NCBI RefSeq assembly: GCF_003258605.2
Contig: NZ_CP031264.1
Coordinates: 1,550,001 to 1,614,000 of the forward strand
Reading direction: 5' to 3'
DNA: 64,000 nucleotides
DNA from: Peterkaempfera bronchialis
Lineage (GTDB): Bacteria; Actinomycetota; Actinomycetes; Streptomycetales; Streptomycetaceae
The notes under the pieces were generated by a model, which saw only the letters and a list, made by a program, of their open reading frames with translations, made no database searches and was not told where the DNA came from. The position numbers and the translations under genes are program-made. This document shows positions 22,487-31,056 of the stretch, one piece after another. Each line of letters opens with the position of its first letter. Position 1 is the stretch's first letter.

Positions 22487-22950
22487 GCGACCAGCCGGTC
22501 GAGGTGGTGGCCGACCTCGGTGATGGCGGGGTCGCCGTAACTGGCGAAGAAGGTGCTGGGCTGGTCGACCGCGAACCGGGTCTGCCCCCGGCTGTCCTCG
22601 TAGATGACCGTGCGCAGCGGTGCGTGGAGCATGACCGCCGGGTCGTGGCGGAACATGCGCTCGGCGATGACGTGGTTGCCCATCAGGTACTCGGCGCACT
22701 TCCAGCCGGACGGCGAGGCGGCCATCATGGCGGTGACATCGGCCTTCCAGTAGATCATGAAGCCATGCGGGGCATTGCTCCCGGCCAGCTCCAGTACGGC
22801 GTCCCAACTGGTCAGTCGGCCGAAGCGGGCGGTGTCGACGACGGGCACCAGCTCTTCGTAGCGGCGCACGGCCTGGTCGTAGGGGTGCGGCAGGGCCACG
22901 TCGAGTCGGCGGACCTGGTGGACGACGGGTCGGGTCTCTGTCGAGGTCAC
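22408..22950 (-). CDS. DUF302-domain protein
   Basis: 180 residues with the DUF302 pattern (LPHPYDQAVRRYEELVP; YWKADVTAMM; YLMGNHVIAERMF; HAPLRTVIYED; QPSTFFASYGDPAI). The family folds as a small alpha/beta domain of unknown biochemistry, often linked to redox or stress genes. It is last in an apparent MFS-marR-DUF302 operon, 51 bases after marR. The C-terminal LGELGELGD tail comes from the 9-bp repeats shared with the lysR 3' end. Confidence 0.8.
   Translation of the reverse strand: MTSTETRPVVHQVRRLDVALPHPYDQAVRRYEELVPVVDTARFGRLTSWDAVLELAGSNAPHGFMIYWKADVTAMMAASPSGWKCAEYLMGNHVIAERMFRHDPAVMLHAPLRTVIYEDSRGQTRFAVDQPSTFFASYGDPAITEVGHHLDRLVAQLLDALGAAVPAELGELGELGDAGG
22421..22447. repeat. Three tandem TCCCCGAGT 9-mers coding on both strands
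   Basis: Units at 22421, 22430 and 22439 lie in the overlap of the convergent lysR and DUF302 genes, encoding SSP repeats on one strand and GEL repeats on the other. Confidence 0.7.
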
Positions 22951-23001
22951 GGCGGTGCGCCTTCCGGTCGGGGGTGATGTGGGGGGGTTTCGATGGCGGC
23001 C

Positions 23002-23505
23002 TCAGGCTGGGCGGTCCGCGTCCGGCAGCGATCCCGGGGCGAGGCTGTCGGCCAGCGACTCCAGCACCGGGAGCGCGGCGGCGAGCCGGGCCAGGTCGTC
23101 GGCGGGCAGGGCGGTGACCGGGGCGGTCAGCCGGTCCAGGCTCTCCCGGCAGACGGCGTCCAGGACGGCCGTACCGCCGGGGGTGAGGACCAGCAGCGAG
23201 GCCCGCTGGTCGACCGGGTCGGCCCGGCGGGCCACCAGATCGGCGTCGACCAGGATGTCGAGCAGCCTGGAAACGCTGGGCGCGCTGGTACCCAGCCGAC
23301 GGGCCAGATCGCCGACCCGCAGCGGGCCGTGGGCGGCCAGGGCGACCAGGGCGGCGAGCCGGGTGGGGGTCAGGCCGTGCTCCGCCGCCGGGATGCGCAG
23401 CCCGTACGCCAGGCGCAGCGCCGCGCCCCGCAGCCGGGTCACGACCGCATCGGGGCTGCCGGGCGGTGCTGCCTGGTGGGCAGGTGCCTGCTGCTGCTCG
23501 GTCAT
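23002..23505 (-). CDS. MarR-family transcriptional regulator
   Basis: 167 residues with a MarR winged helix (LTPTRLAALVALAAHGPLRV, GDLARRLGTSAPSVSRLLD, then DPVDQRASLLVLTPGG in the wing). The start overlaps the MFS stop by four bases (ATGA), so the two are translationally coupled. It most likely represses its own operon through the palindrome at 25658-25677; the ligand is probably the exported compound. Confidence 0.9.
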   Translation of the reverse strand: MTEQQQAPAHQAAPPGSPDAVVTRLRGAALRLAYGLRIPAAEHGLTPTRLAALVALAAHGPLRVGDLARRLGTSAPSVSRLLDILVDADLVARRADPVDQRASLLVLTPGGTAVLDAVCRESLDRLTAPVTALPADDLARLAAALPVLESLADSLAPGSLPDADRPA

Positions 23506-25625
23506 GGCGCCTCGCTGTCCAGTGAGAGATACAGGGCCGGTCGGGCGCCGTCCACCGCAGTGCTGTCGGGCAGCGGGCGGTCGGGCAGCGGCCCGGGCGC
23601 GGTCGTCCAGCGGTTGCCGCCGGGCAGACCCGGCAGCCGGAAGGTGCCGTCGCTCCCGGTGGTGGTCCGCCCGGCGACGCTCCCGTCCGGGCCGAGGGCC
23701 AGCACCTCCGCGCCGGGCAGCGGGGCATCACCGCCCGGCCCTCGGACCACGCCGATCAGTCGCCCGTCCGTCCGCAGGGCGAGACCGGCGGACGGCGGAC
23801 GGCCGTTGCCGCTGACGGTGACCCCCAGCGCGGCGGGGCGGCAGCCGGGCGCGGTGGCGATCACCGTGTAGGAGGTCGCGGCCGGAGCGGCCGGGGCGGC
23901 GACGGGCTGGTCCCGGTGCACATACTTGCCGCCGCGCAGCCAGGAGGCCACGGCGGCGACCACACAGGCCGCGATGGCAAAGGCGAACGCGGTGTCCAGG
24001 CCCTGTCCGAACGGTCCGGAGACCAGGGCGGGGAAGAAGCCCCGGCCGGTCAGGTAGGCCGCGTGCCCGGCCGGCAGATGGGCGAGCACCGTGGGTCCGA
24101 GCAGCGCCCGGATCGGGTTGTAGCCCAGCAGCGAGGCGAAGAGCACCGAGACCGGCGGCAGGTGCGCCAGCCGGGCGGCGTCGGCTGCGGGCACGCCCTG
24201 GGTGGCCAGGCCGGTCGAGAGCGCGTGCGGCAGCGAGGCGGACAGGCCGAGGATCATCAGGCTGAAGAAGACGCCGATCGAGAGCACCATGGCCGAGTTC
24301 TGGAAGGTGGTGCTCATGCCGCCGCCGACGCCGCGCTGGTTGGCGGGCAGGCTGTTCATGATCCCGGCGCGGTTCGGGGAGGCGAAGAGTCCCATGCCGA
24401 TGCCGTTGAGCAGCAGGATCGCGGCGAAGACCCAGTAGGTGAAGTCCACCGGCAGCAGGGCCAGCAGCACAAAGCTGCCGGCGGCCACCAGCATGCCCCC
24501 GGTGGCGAACGGCCGCGCCCCGAAGTGGTCGGAGAGCCAGCCCGAGACCGGTCCCGCGATCAGGAACCCGGCCGTCAGCGGCAGCATGTAGATGCCCGCC
24601 CAGAGCGGGGTGGAGGCGAAGTCATAGCCGTGCTGCGGCAGCCAGATGCCCTGCAACCAGATGATCAGTATGAACATCAGTCCGCCCCGGCCCATCCCGG
24701 AGAGCAGGCTGGCCACATTCCCGGCGGTGAACGCACGGATGCGGAAGAGGCTCATCCGGAACATCGGGTCGGCGACCCGGGTCTCCACGATGCCGAACAG
24801 CACCAGCACCGCCGCGCCGCCGATCAGGGCGGCCAGCACCAGGGGGTTGGTCCAGCCCATGGTGTGCCCGTGGTAGGGCTGGATGCCGTAGGTGATCCCG
24901 GCCAGCACCGCGATCAGCCCCACGGCGAAGGTCACATTGCCCCACCAGTCCAGCCGGGCGGGCTGCCGGATGCCGGTGTCATGCAGCTTCCGGTACGCCC
25001 AGAAGGTGCCGAACAGCCCGAACGGCACCGACACCAGGAACACCAGATGCCACTCCACCGGAGCGAGCAGCCCGCCGAGCACCAGCCCGATGAACGACCC
25101 GGCGATCCCCGCGACCTGGTTGAGGCCCAGTGCCAGGCCGCGCTGGTCGACCGGGAAGGCATCGGTGATGATCGCGTTGGAGTTCGCCATCAGCATCGCG
25201 CCGCCGACCCCCTGGGCCACCCGCATCAGGATCAGCCAGAGCGCACCGGCCGTGCCATGCATCCAGGTCACCGCCAGCAGCACCGAGAAGACGCTGAAGA
25301 CGGCGAAGCCCGCGTTGTACATGCGGACCCGGCCGTACATGTCCCCGAGTCTGCCGAAGCTGACCACCAGCACCGCCGTGACCACCAGATAGCCCATGAT
25401 CAACCAGAGCAGCAGGCTGGTGTTGCCCGGCTGGAGCGGGTTGATCCGCAGGCCCCGGAAGATGTCCGGCAGCGCGATCAGCAGGATCGACCCGTTGATG
25501 GTGGCCATCAGCATGCCCAGCGTGGTGTTGGACAGGACGATCCACTTGTAGTGCGGGCGGGCGGTGTCGGCGGCGGCCCTGGCCTGCCGCCGCTCCGTAC
25601 GGGACAGGGGAGGCGCCGCAGCCAT
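23502..25625 (-). CDS. DHA2-type MFS drug efflux transporter with C-terminal beta-sandwich domain
   Basis: 707 residues. Residues ~1-560 form a 14-helix DHA2-type MFS permease (LLWLIMGYLVVTAVLVVSFG, then GRLGDMYGRVRMY as motif A; RVAQGVGGAMLM; GLALGLNQVAGIAGSFIG as the antiporter motif). Residues ~565-707 form an extra soluble domain resembling the carboxypeptidase-regulatory/prealbumin-like fold (RLIGVVRG, PLPGAEVLALGPDGSVAGRT, GSDGTFRLPGLPGG). It presumably exports a toxic compound. The ATG at 25625 is preferred, with GAGGA ten bases upstream; GTG at 25631/25634 also possible. It is first in an operon with marR and the DUF302 gene. Confidence 0.88.
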   Translation of the reverse strand: MAAAPPLSRTERRQARAAADTARPHYKWIVLSNTTLGMLMATINGSILLIALPDIFRGLRINPLQPGNTSLLLWLIMGYLVVTAVLVVSFGRLGDMYGRVRMYNAGFAVFSVFSVLLAVTWMHGTAGALWLILMRVAQGVGGAMLMANSNAIITDAFPVDQRGLALGLNQVAGIAGSFIGLVLGGLLAPVEWHLVFLVSVPFGLFGTFWAYRKLHDTGIRQPARLDWWGNVTFAVGLIAVLAGITYGIQPYHGHTMGWTNPLVLAALIGGAAVLVLFGIVETRVADPMFRMSLFRIRAFTAGNVASLLSGMGRGGLMFILIIWLQGIWLPQHGYDFASTPLWAGIYMLPLTAGFLIAGPVSGWLSDHFGARPFATGGMLVAAGSFVLLALLPVDFTYWVFAAILLLNGIGMGLFASPNRAGIMNSLPANQRGVGGGMSTTFQNSAMVLSIGVFFSLMILGLSASLPHALSTGLATQGVPAADAARLAHLPPVSVLFASLLGYNPIRALLGPTVLAHLPAGHAAYLTGRGFFPALVSGPFGQGLDTAFAFAIAACVVAAVASWLRGGKYVHRDQPVAAPAAPAATSYTVIATAPGCRPAALGVTVSGNGRPPSAGLALRTDGRLIGVVRGPGGDAPLPGAEVLALGPDGSVAGRTTTGSDGTFRLPGLPGGNRWTTAPGPLPDRPLPDSTAVDGARPALYLSLDSEAP

Positions 25626-25657
25626 GGGCACCACTTCCTCGCACGAGGAGGGCTGGA

Positions 25658-25677
25658 TAGTTGCCTATCTCAAACTA
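25658..25677. promoter_or_regulatory. Palindromic candidate MarR operator
   Basis: TAGTT (25658-25662) and AACTA (25673-25677) form perfect arms around 10 bases, 33 bases upstream of the MFS start in an AT-richer patch. Size and spacing are those of MarR-family operators. Confidence 0.55.
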
Positions 25678-25726
25678 ACCACAATGCGCACATATGGTCC
25701 ACTTCCCCTCGGGCCGGGCCGACCGC

Positions 25727-25966
25727 TCAGGACTCGTCCTGGTCCTCGTCCTCGCCCTCGTCCTGGTCCTCGCCCTCGATGAGGCTGATCACCGCATTGG
25801 GACAGAGCGCGGCGGCGAGCCGGGCCTGGTCGTGGAGTTCGGCCGGCGGGTGGTCGTCGAGCAGCACGACGGTGCCGTCGTCCTCCGACTGGTCGAAGAG
25901 TTCGGGGGCGTTGAGCGCGCACTGACCGGCGCCTCGGCAGCGGTCGTGGTCCACTCTGATCCTCAT
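25727..25966 (-). CDS. [3Fe-4S] ferredoxin, P450 redox partner
   Basis: 79 residues. The Cys ligands are in DHDRCRGAGQCALNAPELF and ALCPNAVISL: a CxxxxxC...CP pattern with a non-Cys at the middle position, typical of the 3Fe-4S ferredoxins that follow actinomycete P450 genes. It passes electrons to the P450 encoded 13 bases upstream. Oddity: a very acidic C-terminal tail (GEDQDEGEDEDQDES) coded by a short DNA repeat. Confidence 0.9.
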   Translation of the reverse strand: MRIRVDHDRCRGAGQCALNAPELFDQSEDDGTVVLLDDHPPAELHDQARLAAALCPNAVISLIEGEDQDEGEDEDQDES

Positions 25967-25979
25967 GGCACGGTCACCG

Positions 25980-27218
25980 CTACCAGGTGACGGGGAGCCG
26001 GTGCACCCCGTAGATGAACATGTCGTCGCGCATCGGCACCCGGCCGGGCGGCACCGCGAGGTCGAGCGCGGGGAAGCGCCGGAGCAGGGCCGGGTAGGCG
26101 ATCTTCATCTCCACCCGGGCGAGCTGCTGGCCCAGGCACTGGTGGATCCCGTGCCCGAAGGCGACATGCTGCGCCGGGGGCCGGGCGAGGTCCAGCTCAT
26201 CGGGGTCCGGGAAGTGCTCCGGGTCCCGGTTGGCGGAGGCGAGCGAGGCGACCACGGTCTCCCCCGCCCGGATCAGCCGACCGCCCACCTCCACGTCCTC
26301 GCGGGCCACCCGGACGGTGCCGAACTGCACGATGGTGAGGTAGCGCAGCAGCTCCTCGACCGCACGGTCCACCAGCTCGGGGTCCTCCCGCAGGGCGCGA
26401 AGCTGCTCGGGGTGGCAGAGCAGCGCATAGGTGCCCAGCGCGAGCATGTTGGCGGTCGTCTCATGCCCGGCGACCAGCAGCAGGCGCCCCAGCCCGGCCA
26501 GCTCCGCGTCACCGAGCGGGGCGTCCGGGTCGCCGTCCCGGATCAGCGTGCCCAGCAGCGTGTCGTCGGGGTGGTCCCGCTTGGCGGCGACCAGGCCGAG
26601 CATGTACGCCCACAGCTCGTCGCGCGCCGCCCGCACGGTCTGCTCGTCGGCGTCCAGCCGGAGCAGGGTCGCGGTGCACCGCTGGAAGGTCGCCCTGTCC
26701 TCGTACGGCACGCCGAGCAGTTCGCAGATCACCAGCGAGGGGATCGGGCGCGCGAAGTCCGCCACCAGGTCCGTCGGGGGACCGCCGCGCTCCATCGCGT
26801 CCAGGTGGTCCGCGACGATCTGCTCGATGCGCGGGGCCAGCTCGCGCATCCGGCGCACCGTGAAGTGGCGGGTGAGCAGGTGCCGGTAGCGGGTGTGCTG
26901 CGGCGGGTCCATGCCGATCAGCGATCCGGCCAGGTCCGGCGACTCGCTCCGGAGCAGCGGGAACCGCCGCACCGGCGACGAGGCCCGCAGCCGGTCCGAG
27001 CTGAACCGGTCGTCCGCCAGCACCGCGCGGACGTCCTCGTGCCGGGTGAGCAGCCAGCCGGTCTTCCCGTCGGGGAAGGCCAGCCTGCTGACCGGCTCCT
27101 CCTCACGCAGTGCCCCGAGTTCCCCGGGCGGGTCGAAGGGGCAGCCACGGTGCGTCGGCAGCGGGGCCGGAGCCGGGGGCTGGGACGACGGCGTACGGGG
27201 AGGCAGCGTCACGGACAT
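25980..27218 (-). CDS. Cytochrome P450 (CYP105-like)
   Basis: 412 residues. The I-helix oxygen-binding motif is AGHETTANM, the K-helix ExxR is in EELLRYL...R, and the heme loop FGHGIHQCLGQQLAR carries the Cys ligand near residue 360. It lacks membrane anchors, so it is a soluble class I P450. With its ferredoxin it hydroxylates an unknown small molecule or xenobiotic. A divergent direct repeat (CCGGTCATAT/CCGGACATAT, about 27325-27362) lies upstream. A ferredoxin reductase could be the flavoprotein encoded just upstream. Confidence 0.93.
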   Translation of the reverse strand: MSVTLPPRTPSSQPPAPAPLPTHRGCPFDPPGELGALREEEPVSRLAFPDGKTGWLLTRHEDVRAVLADDRFSSDRLRASSPVRRFPLLRSESPDLAGSLIGMDPPQHTRYRHLLTRHFTVRRMRELAPRIEQIVADHLDAMERGGPPTDLVADFARPIPSLVICELLGVPYEDRATFQRCTATLLRLDADEQTVRAARDELWAYMLGLVAAKRDHPDDTLLGTLIRDGDPDAPLGDAELAGLGRLLLVAGHETTANMLALGTYALLCHPEQLRALREDPELVDRAVEELLRYLTIVQFGTVRVAREDVEVGGRLIRAGETVVASLASANRDPEHFPDPDELDLARPPAQHVAFGHGIHQCLGQQLARVEMKIAYPALLRRFPALDLAVPPGRVPMRDDMFIYGVHRLPVTW

Positions 27219-27366
27219 CGGGGTCTCCCTCCAGGACGGCCCAGCCGACCGGGTCCCGCCGACGCCGCGTCGGCGGCCATCCGGTCGGCCGGTGCCACCA
27301 GAGCCTCTGCCCCCGAGGATAGACCTGGCCGTATATGTCCGGCATTACGGCGATATGACCGGACGA

Positions 27367-28434
27367 TCAGCGCAGAATGGCCACCACGAGCCGGACGATG
27401 CCCGCCTTGACCAGCCGCCCCACCGCTCCGGTGAAGACCATCGGCCGCATCGAGTCGTCGCCGTGGACCAGCTGCACCAGGCCGTCCCGCCGCCCGAGGC
27501 TCAGGCACTGCACCTGGTACCGGAAGGTGAACGGCGCGGACGTCCGGCCGCTGAGCACCCTGCCCAGGTAGCGGCCCATCGGCTGGGCGGTCGCACAGCC
27601 CATCCGCAGCGTGCCGACGCGCGGCAGGGTGACGGCGGCGGCGTCGCCGATCACATAGACGTCCGGGTGCGAGACCGAGCGCAGATACGCGTCCACCACC
27701 GCCCGGCCGTCCGGGGCCACCGTCAGCCCGGCCTCGGCGGCCAGTGCATGCGGCTCCATCGAGGCGGCCCAGGCGACCACGTCGGCCTCCACCGTGCCCT
27801 GCGCGGTGTGCAGCCCGTCCGGGCCGACGGCGGTGACCCGGGTGTGCTCGTACAGCCGGACGCCGAGCCGTTCCAGCACCCGCAGCACCTGGGCCCGTCC
27901 GGCGGCCGAGAACCAGCCGCCGACCTCGTCGGCCGTGACCAGCCGGACCTGCCACTCCGGGTATGCCTCGGCAAGCTCGGCGGCGAGTTCGATACCGGTC
28001 GCGCCGCCGCCGACCACGGCCAGCGTGCCCGGCCGGGGCGCCTCGCTCAGCCGCTGCCGCAGCTCGGCGGCGCGCTCGGCCGGGTAGGCGTGCTCGGCGG
28101 CGCCGGGGATCCCGTGCCAGGCGGTGCGGCTGCCCAGGGCGTAGACCAGGGTGTCGTACCCGATGGCCTGGCCGGAGTCGGTCATCAGCTTGCGGCCCAG
28201 CAGGTCCAGTTCGGTCACCCGGGCCCGGAGGTGCGTGACCCGGCGGCCGCGCAGCAGCTGGTCGACGGCGGGCCGGTGCTCGGGGTGGCCGGCAGCGGTC
28301 TCATGCTGGCGGACCCGGTGCAGGAAGCGGGTCTCCGGAGCGATCAGGGTCACCCGGTCGCGGCGGCCCGCGCGGGTGGCGGCGGTCAGGCCCGCGTAGC
28401 CCGCGCCGATGACCACGATGTGGCGATCGGTCAC
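27367..28434 (-). CDS. FAD/NAD(P)-dependent oxidoreductase (NDH-2/ferredoxin reductase-like)
   Basis: 355 residues with two Rossmann motifs: FAD-binding VVIGAGYAGLTAATRA at the N-terminus and NAD(P)-binding VVGGGATGIELAAELAE near residue 140, plus VYVIGDAAAV for FAD. It resembles type II NADH dehydrogenase-like proteins that are the usual targets of ECF41 sigma factors. GTG start at 28434 with GGAGGA about eight bases before. The gene follows the ECF41 sigma gene and has an ECF41-type promoter of its own. It could also feed electrons to the P450/ferredoxin pair downstream. Confidence 0.88.
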   Translation of the reverse strand: MTDRHIVVIGAGYAGLTAATRAGRRDRVTLIAPETRFLHRVRQHETAAGHPEHRPAVDQLLRGRRVTHLRARVTELDLLGRKLMTDSGQAIGYDTLVYALGSRTAWHGIPGAAEHAYPAERAAELRQRLSEAPRPGTLAVVGGGATGIELAAELAEAYPEWQVRLVTADEVGGWFSAAGRAQVLRVLERLGVRLYEHTRVTAVGPDGLHTAQGTVEADVVAWAASMEPHALAAEAGLTVAPDGRAVVDAYLRSVSHPDVYVIGDAAAVTLPRVGTLRMGCATAQPMGRYLGRVLSGRTSAPFTFRYQVQCLSLGRRDGLVQLVHGDDSMRPMVFTGAVGRLVKAGIVRLVVAILR

Positions 28435-28480
28435 TGTGTCCTCCTCCGATGCGATGTCTCATGCATGCGTTCGGGAAGGG

Positions 28481-28507
28481 GACGGAGCAGCCGGTCGGGA
28501 TGTGACA
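28481..28507 (-). promoter_or_regulatory. ECF41-type promoter of the oxidoreductase gene
   Basis: On the minus strand, TGTCACA (28507-28501), a 16-base spacer, then CGTC (28484-28481), 47 bases before the GTG start. This matches the published ECF41 target consensus TGTCACA...CGTC, and the matching sigma factor gene lies just upstream. Confidence 0.8.
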
Positions 28508-28517
28508 GTGAGGCGCG

Positions 28518-29405
28518 TCACACCAGGTGGGCGAGCTTCTCCGGGTTGACCACGATATGCACCTCGGTGATCCGGCCGTCCGCGACGGTGAAGGCGAGCA
28601 CGCCGCCGACCCGGCCCGGGGACTCGTACCAGACCACCCCCGGCTCGCCGTTGACCCGGGCGAAGCCGAACGAGGCACCCGACTCCGGGGCGAGCCACCT
28701 GGCGGCCAGTCCGGCCACCAGCCGGGCCACCCGCTCGGCGCCCCGGATCGGCCGCACGCCGGCCGAGACGATGCCGCCGCCGTCCGAGTGCCAGACCACC
28801 TCGGGGTCGAGCGCCGCCATCAGGCCCGCGAGGTCCCCCTGTGCGGTGGCCGCCGCAAAGGCGCTGACGGCCCGGCGGTGCTCGGCCGGGTCGACGGTGC
28901 CGCGCCGGCCGCCCTCCCGGACCCGTCGGCGGGCTCGGGAGGCCAGCTGTCGGACGGCGTCGGGGGTGCGGTCGAGGGCGGCGGCGATCTCACCGAAGCC
29001 GACCGCGAACAGGTCGTGCAGCACAAACGCCGCCCGCTCGGCCGGGGTGAGCTGCTCCATCACCGCCAGCACGGCCAGCGACACCTCCTCCCCCAACTCG
29101 GCCCGCTCGGCGGGCGACTCCCCGTCATCGGTGACCAACGGCTCGGGCAGCCACTCGCCGTAGTACGACTCCCGGCGGGCCCGGGCGGAGCCGAGCAGGT
29201 CATAGCAGAGCCGCGTGACCACGGTGGTGAGGTACGCCCGGACATCCGCCACCTGCGACCAGTCAACCGCCTGCCAGCGCAGCCACGCCTCCTGCACCAC
29301 GTCCTCGGCATCGGTGACCGAGCCCAGCAGCCGGTACGCCACCGCCCCCAGATAGCGCCGCTGAGCCTCGAACGCGTCCACACCAGCAGAGTCGCCGTCA
29401 GTCAC
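28518..29405 (-). CDS. ECF41-family sigma factor with SnoaL-like C-terminal domain
   Basis: 295 residues: sigma-2 (about 10-80, YLGAVAYRLLGSVTDAEDVV), sigma-4 (about 115-170, LTPAERAAFVLHDLFAVGFG) and a fused C-terminal SnoaL-like domain (about 180-295). ECF41 hallmarks are present: WLPEPL in the linker, DGGG in the extension and NPEKL near the C-terminus. In this group the extension replaces a separate anti-sigma factor. The predicted target is the oxidoreductase immediately downstream. GTG start at 29405. Confidence 0.93.
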   Translation of the reverse strand: MTDGDSAGVDAFEAQRRYLGAVAYRLLGSVTDAEDVVQEAWLRWQAVDWSQVADVRAYLTTVVTRLCYDLLGSARARRESYYGEWLPEPLVTDDGESPAERAELGEEVSLAVLAVMEQLTPAERAAFVLHDLFAVGFGEIAAALDRTPDAVRQLASRARRRVREGGRRGTVDPAEHRRAVSAFAAATAQGDLAGLMAALDPEVVWHSDGGGIVSAGVRPIRGAERVARLVAGLAARWLAPESGASFGFARVNGEPGVVWYESPGRVGGVLAFTVADGRITEVHIVVNPEKLAHLV

Positions 29406-29616
29406 CCGCCCACGGTAGCGCCCCCACCGGCCACCCGGCCCGGAACCAAAGGTGACCTTCGCCGCGGGGGGAGGCGGTTCGGGGCTGTCCGAATCAGGGC
29501 GCTAGGGCGTATGCGCACTATTGACGGTACATCGACATGTGGGGAGGCTGGGGGCTGCGAGGTCCGACACACCCTATGCGGCAGGCCGAGTCCTGCCGTC
29601 CCGAGGAGGCTGGCAC

Positions 29617-30948
29617 ATGCGGCTCCGCCCAAGAGGCCGAACCACCCGCGCATGGACCATAGGCACCGTCGTCGCACTTCTCTTCGCAGCAGCAGGACCA
29701 GCCGCGGCCGCAGGCCCCGGAACCGCCGAACCCACCGGCGGCAAGCAGTTGACCACCGCCCCGCCCACCATCCCGTTCGCCTCCGTCGAGGGCGCGCAGG
29801 CGCATGCCTTCGCCGTGCAGAGTGCGCTGGACCAGGCGGCCGACCGGATCAGGGCCGTCGCCGACTCACTCGCCCCGGCCCGCGACGGCTCCGGCTTCGC
29901 CGGTGACCGCGTGGATGTCGCGGGGAACGCGGTGACGCTCTACTGGCACGGCACCGTTCCCGCCAAGGTGCGCTCCGCCGTCACCGACGCCCGCCGCGCG
30001 GGGATCACCGTCACCGTCGAGTCGGCCGCCTACACCTTCGACCAACTGCTCGCCGAGACCGACCGGTTGGTGAGCGAGGTCCGGGCGGTCGGCGGCCGGG
30101 CGATCACCTCGGCCGGGCCGCGCCCGGACGGCAACGGCGTCCAGGTCTCGGTGGCGCCCGCACCGGCCGGGTTCGCCGCGCAGAGCCTCCAGCAGGTCGA
30201 CGCGGAACTGACCCGCTCGGTGGCCCTCGACGTGACCACCGGCGAGGCGCCCCGCGCGGCGAGCCGACTCGCGGACAGCGCACCCTTCTGGGGCTCCGCC
30301 TACGCCGACATCTACAGCGGCAGCACCTACCAGGGCTCCTGTACCACCGGCTTCGGTGTGGCGGGGAACAACGGCGCCGCCCGCTATCTGCTCACCGCCG
30401 CGCACTGCGGCGGCGGCCAGTGGCGGACGGCACTGGGCACCGTGATCGGCAGCGTCATCCCCACCCAGGACCTCAGCCACGACGCCGAGTTGATCCTCAC
30501 CGACGCGGGCAACGGCATCTACGAGGGCGCCTCGATCCAGGTCCAGGACACCTACTCCGGCCGTCTGGTCACCAGCGCGTCCACCAGCCATGTCGGCGAC
30601 TCGATCTGCCACGGCGGCGCGTTCACCGGCAGCATCTGCGGCTACGTGGTGGCGGGCGTCGGCCAGAGCTTCACCATCGGCGGCTTCGGCGCGGTCAAGG
30701 ACATGGTCCAGGCCGAGGCCCCCAACCATGTCTCCGGACTCGGCAACGGCGACAGCGGCGGTCCCGTCTACACCATCAACAGCAGCGGCTACGGCGTGGC
30801 ACGCGGCACCGTCAGCGCCTACTCCGGCGTCGCGTCCGAAGAGGTGGACTGCCCCGGCGTGCCCACCGGCGGAGGCCGCCACTGCTCCTGGAAGTGGTGG
30901 TACCCCGACGTCACCAAGCAACTCGCCGGCGTCGGCGTCCACTTCTGA
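29617..30948 (+). CDS. Secreted chymotrypsin-like serine protease (streptogrisin/alpha-lytic type)
   Basis: 443 residues: signal peptide (RAWTIGTVVALLFAAAGPAA), a ~190-residue pro-region and an S1 protease domain. The triad is His in LLTAAHCGGG (~residue 262), Asp in LSHDAELIL and Ser in GNGDSGGPV (~379). It is secreted as a zymogen whose pro-region acts as folding chaperone. The ATG at 29617 follows GAGGAGG. It converges on a lipoprotein gene. Confidence 0.92.
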   Translation: MRLRPRGRTTRAWTIGTVVALLFAAAGPAAAAGPGTAEPTGGKQLTTAPPTIPFASVEGAQAHAFAVQSALDQAADRIRAVADSLAPARDGSGFAGDRVDVAGNAVTLYWHGTVPAKVRSAVTDARRAGITVTVESAAYTFDQLLAETDRLVSEVRAVGGRAITSAGPRPDGNGVQVSVAPAPAGFAAQSLQQVDAELTRSVALDVTTGEAPRAASRLADSAPFWGSAYADIYSGSTYQGSCTTGFGVAGNNGAARYLLTAAHCGGGQWRTALGTVIGSVIPTQDLSHDAELILTDAGNGIYEGASIQVQDTYSGRLVTSASTSHVGDSICHGGAFTGSICGYVVAGVGQSFTIGGFGAVKDMVQAEAPNHVSGLGNGDSGGPVYTINSSGYGVARGTVSAYSGVASEEVDCPGVPTGGGRHCSWKWWYPDVTKQLAGVGVHF

Positions 30949-30974
30949 CCGTCGCCCCACCCGGCCGCCCAGCA

Positions 30975-31000
30975 GGCCCGGCCGCCCAGCAGGCCGGGCC
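30975..31000. terminator. Hairpin between convergent protease and lipoprotein genes
   Basis: Perfect arms GGCCCGGCC (30975-30983) and GGCCGGGCC (30992-31000) with an 8-base loop, 27 bases after the protease stop. Confidence 0.6.
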
Positions 31001-31056
31001 GCCCGACACCGCACGCCCGCGCCCCCGCACGGTGGCCCTCTCGGCACCGCCCTGCC

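Noticed and set aside
27103-27345. Short minus-strand ORF starting before the P450 gene
   Set aside because: Overlaps the P450 start in another frame and shows no family pattern.
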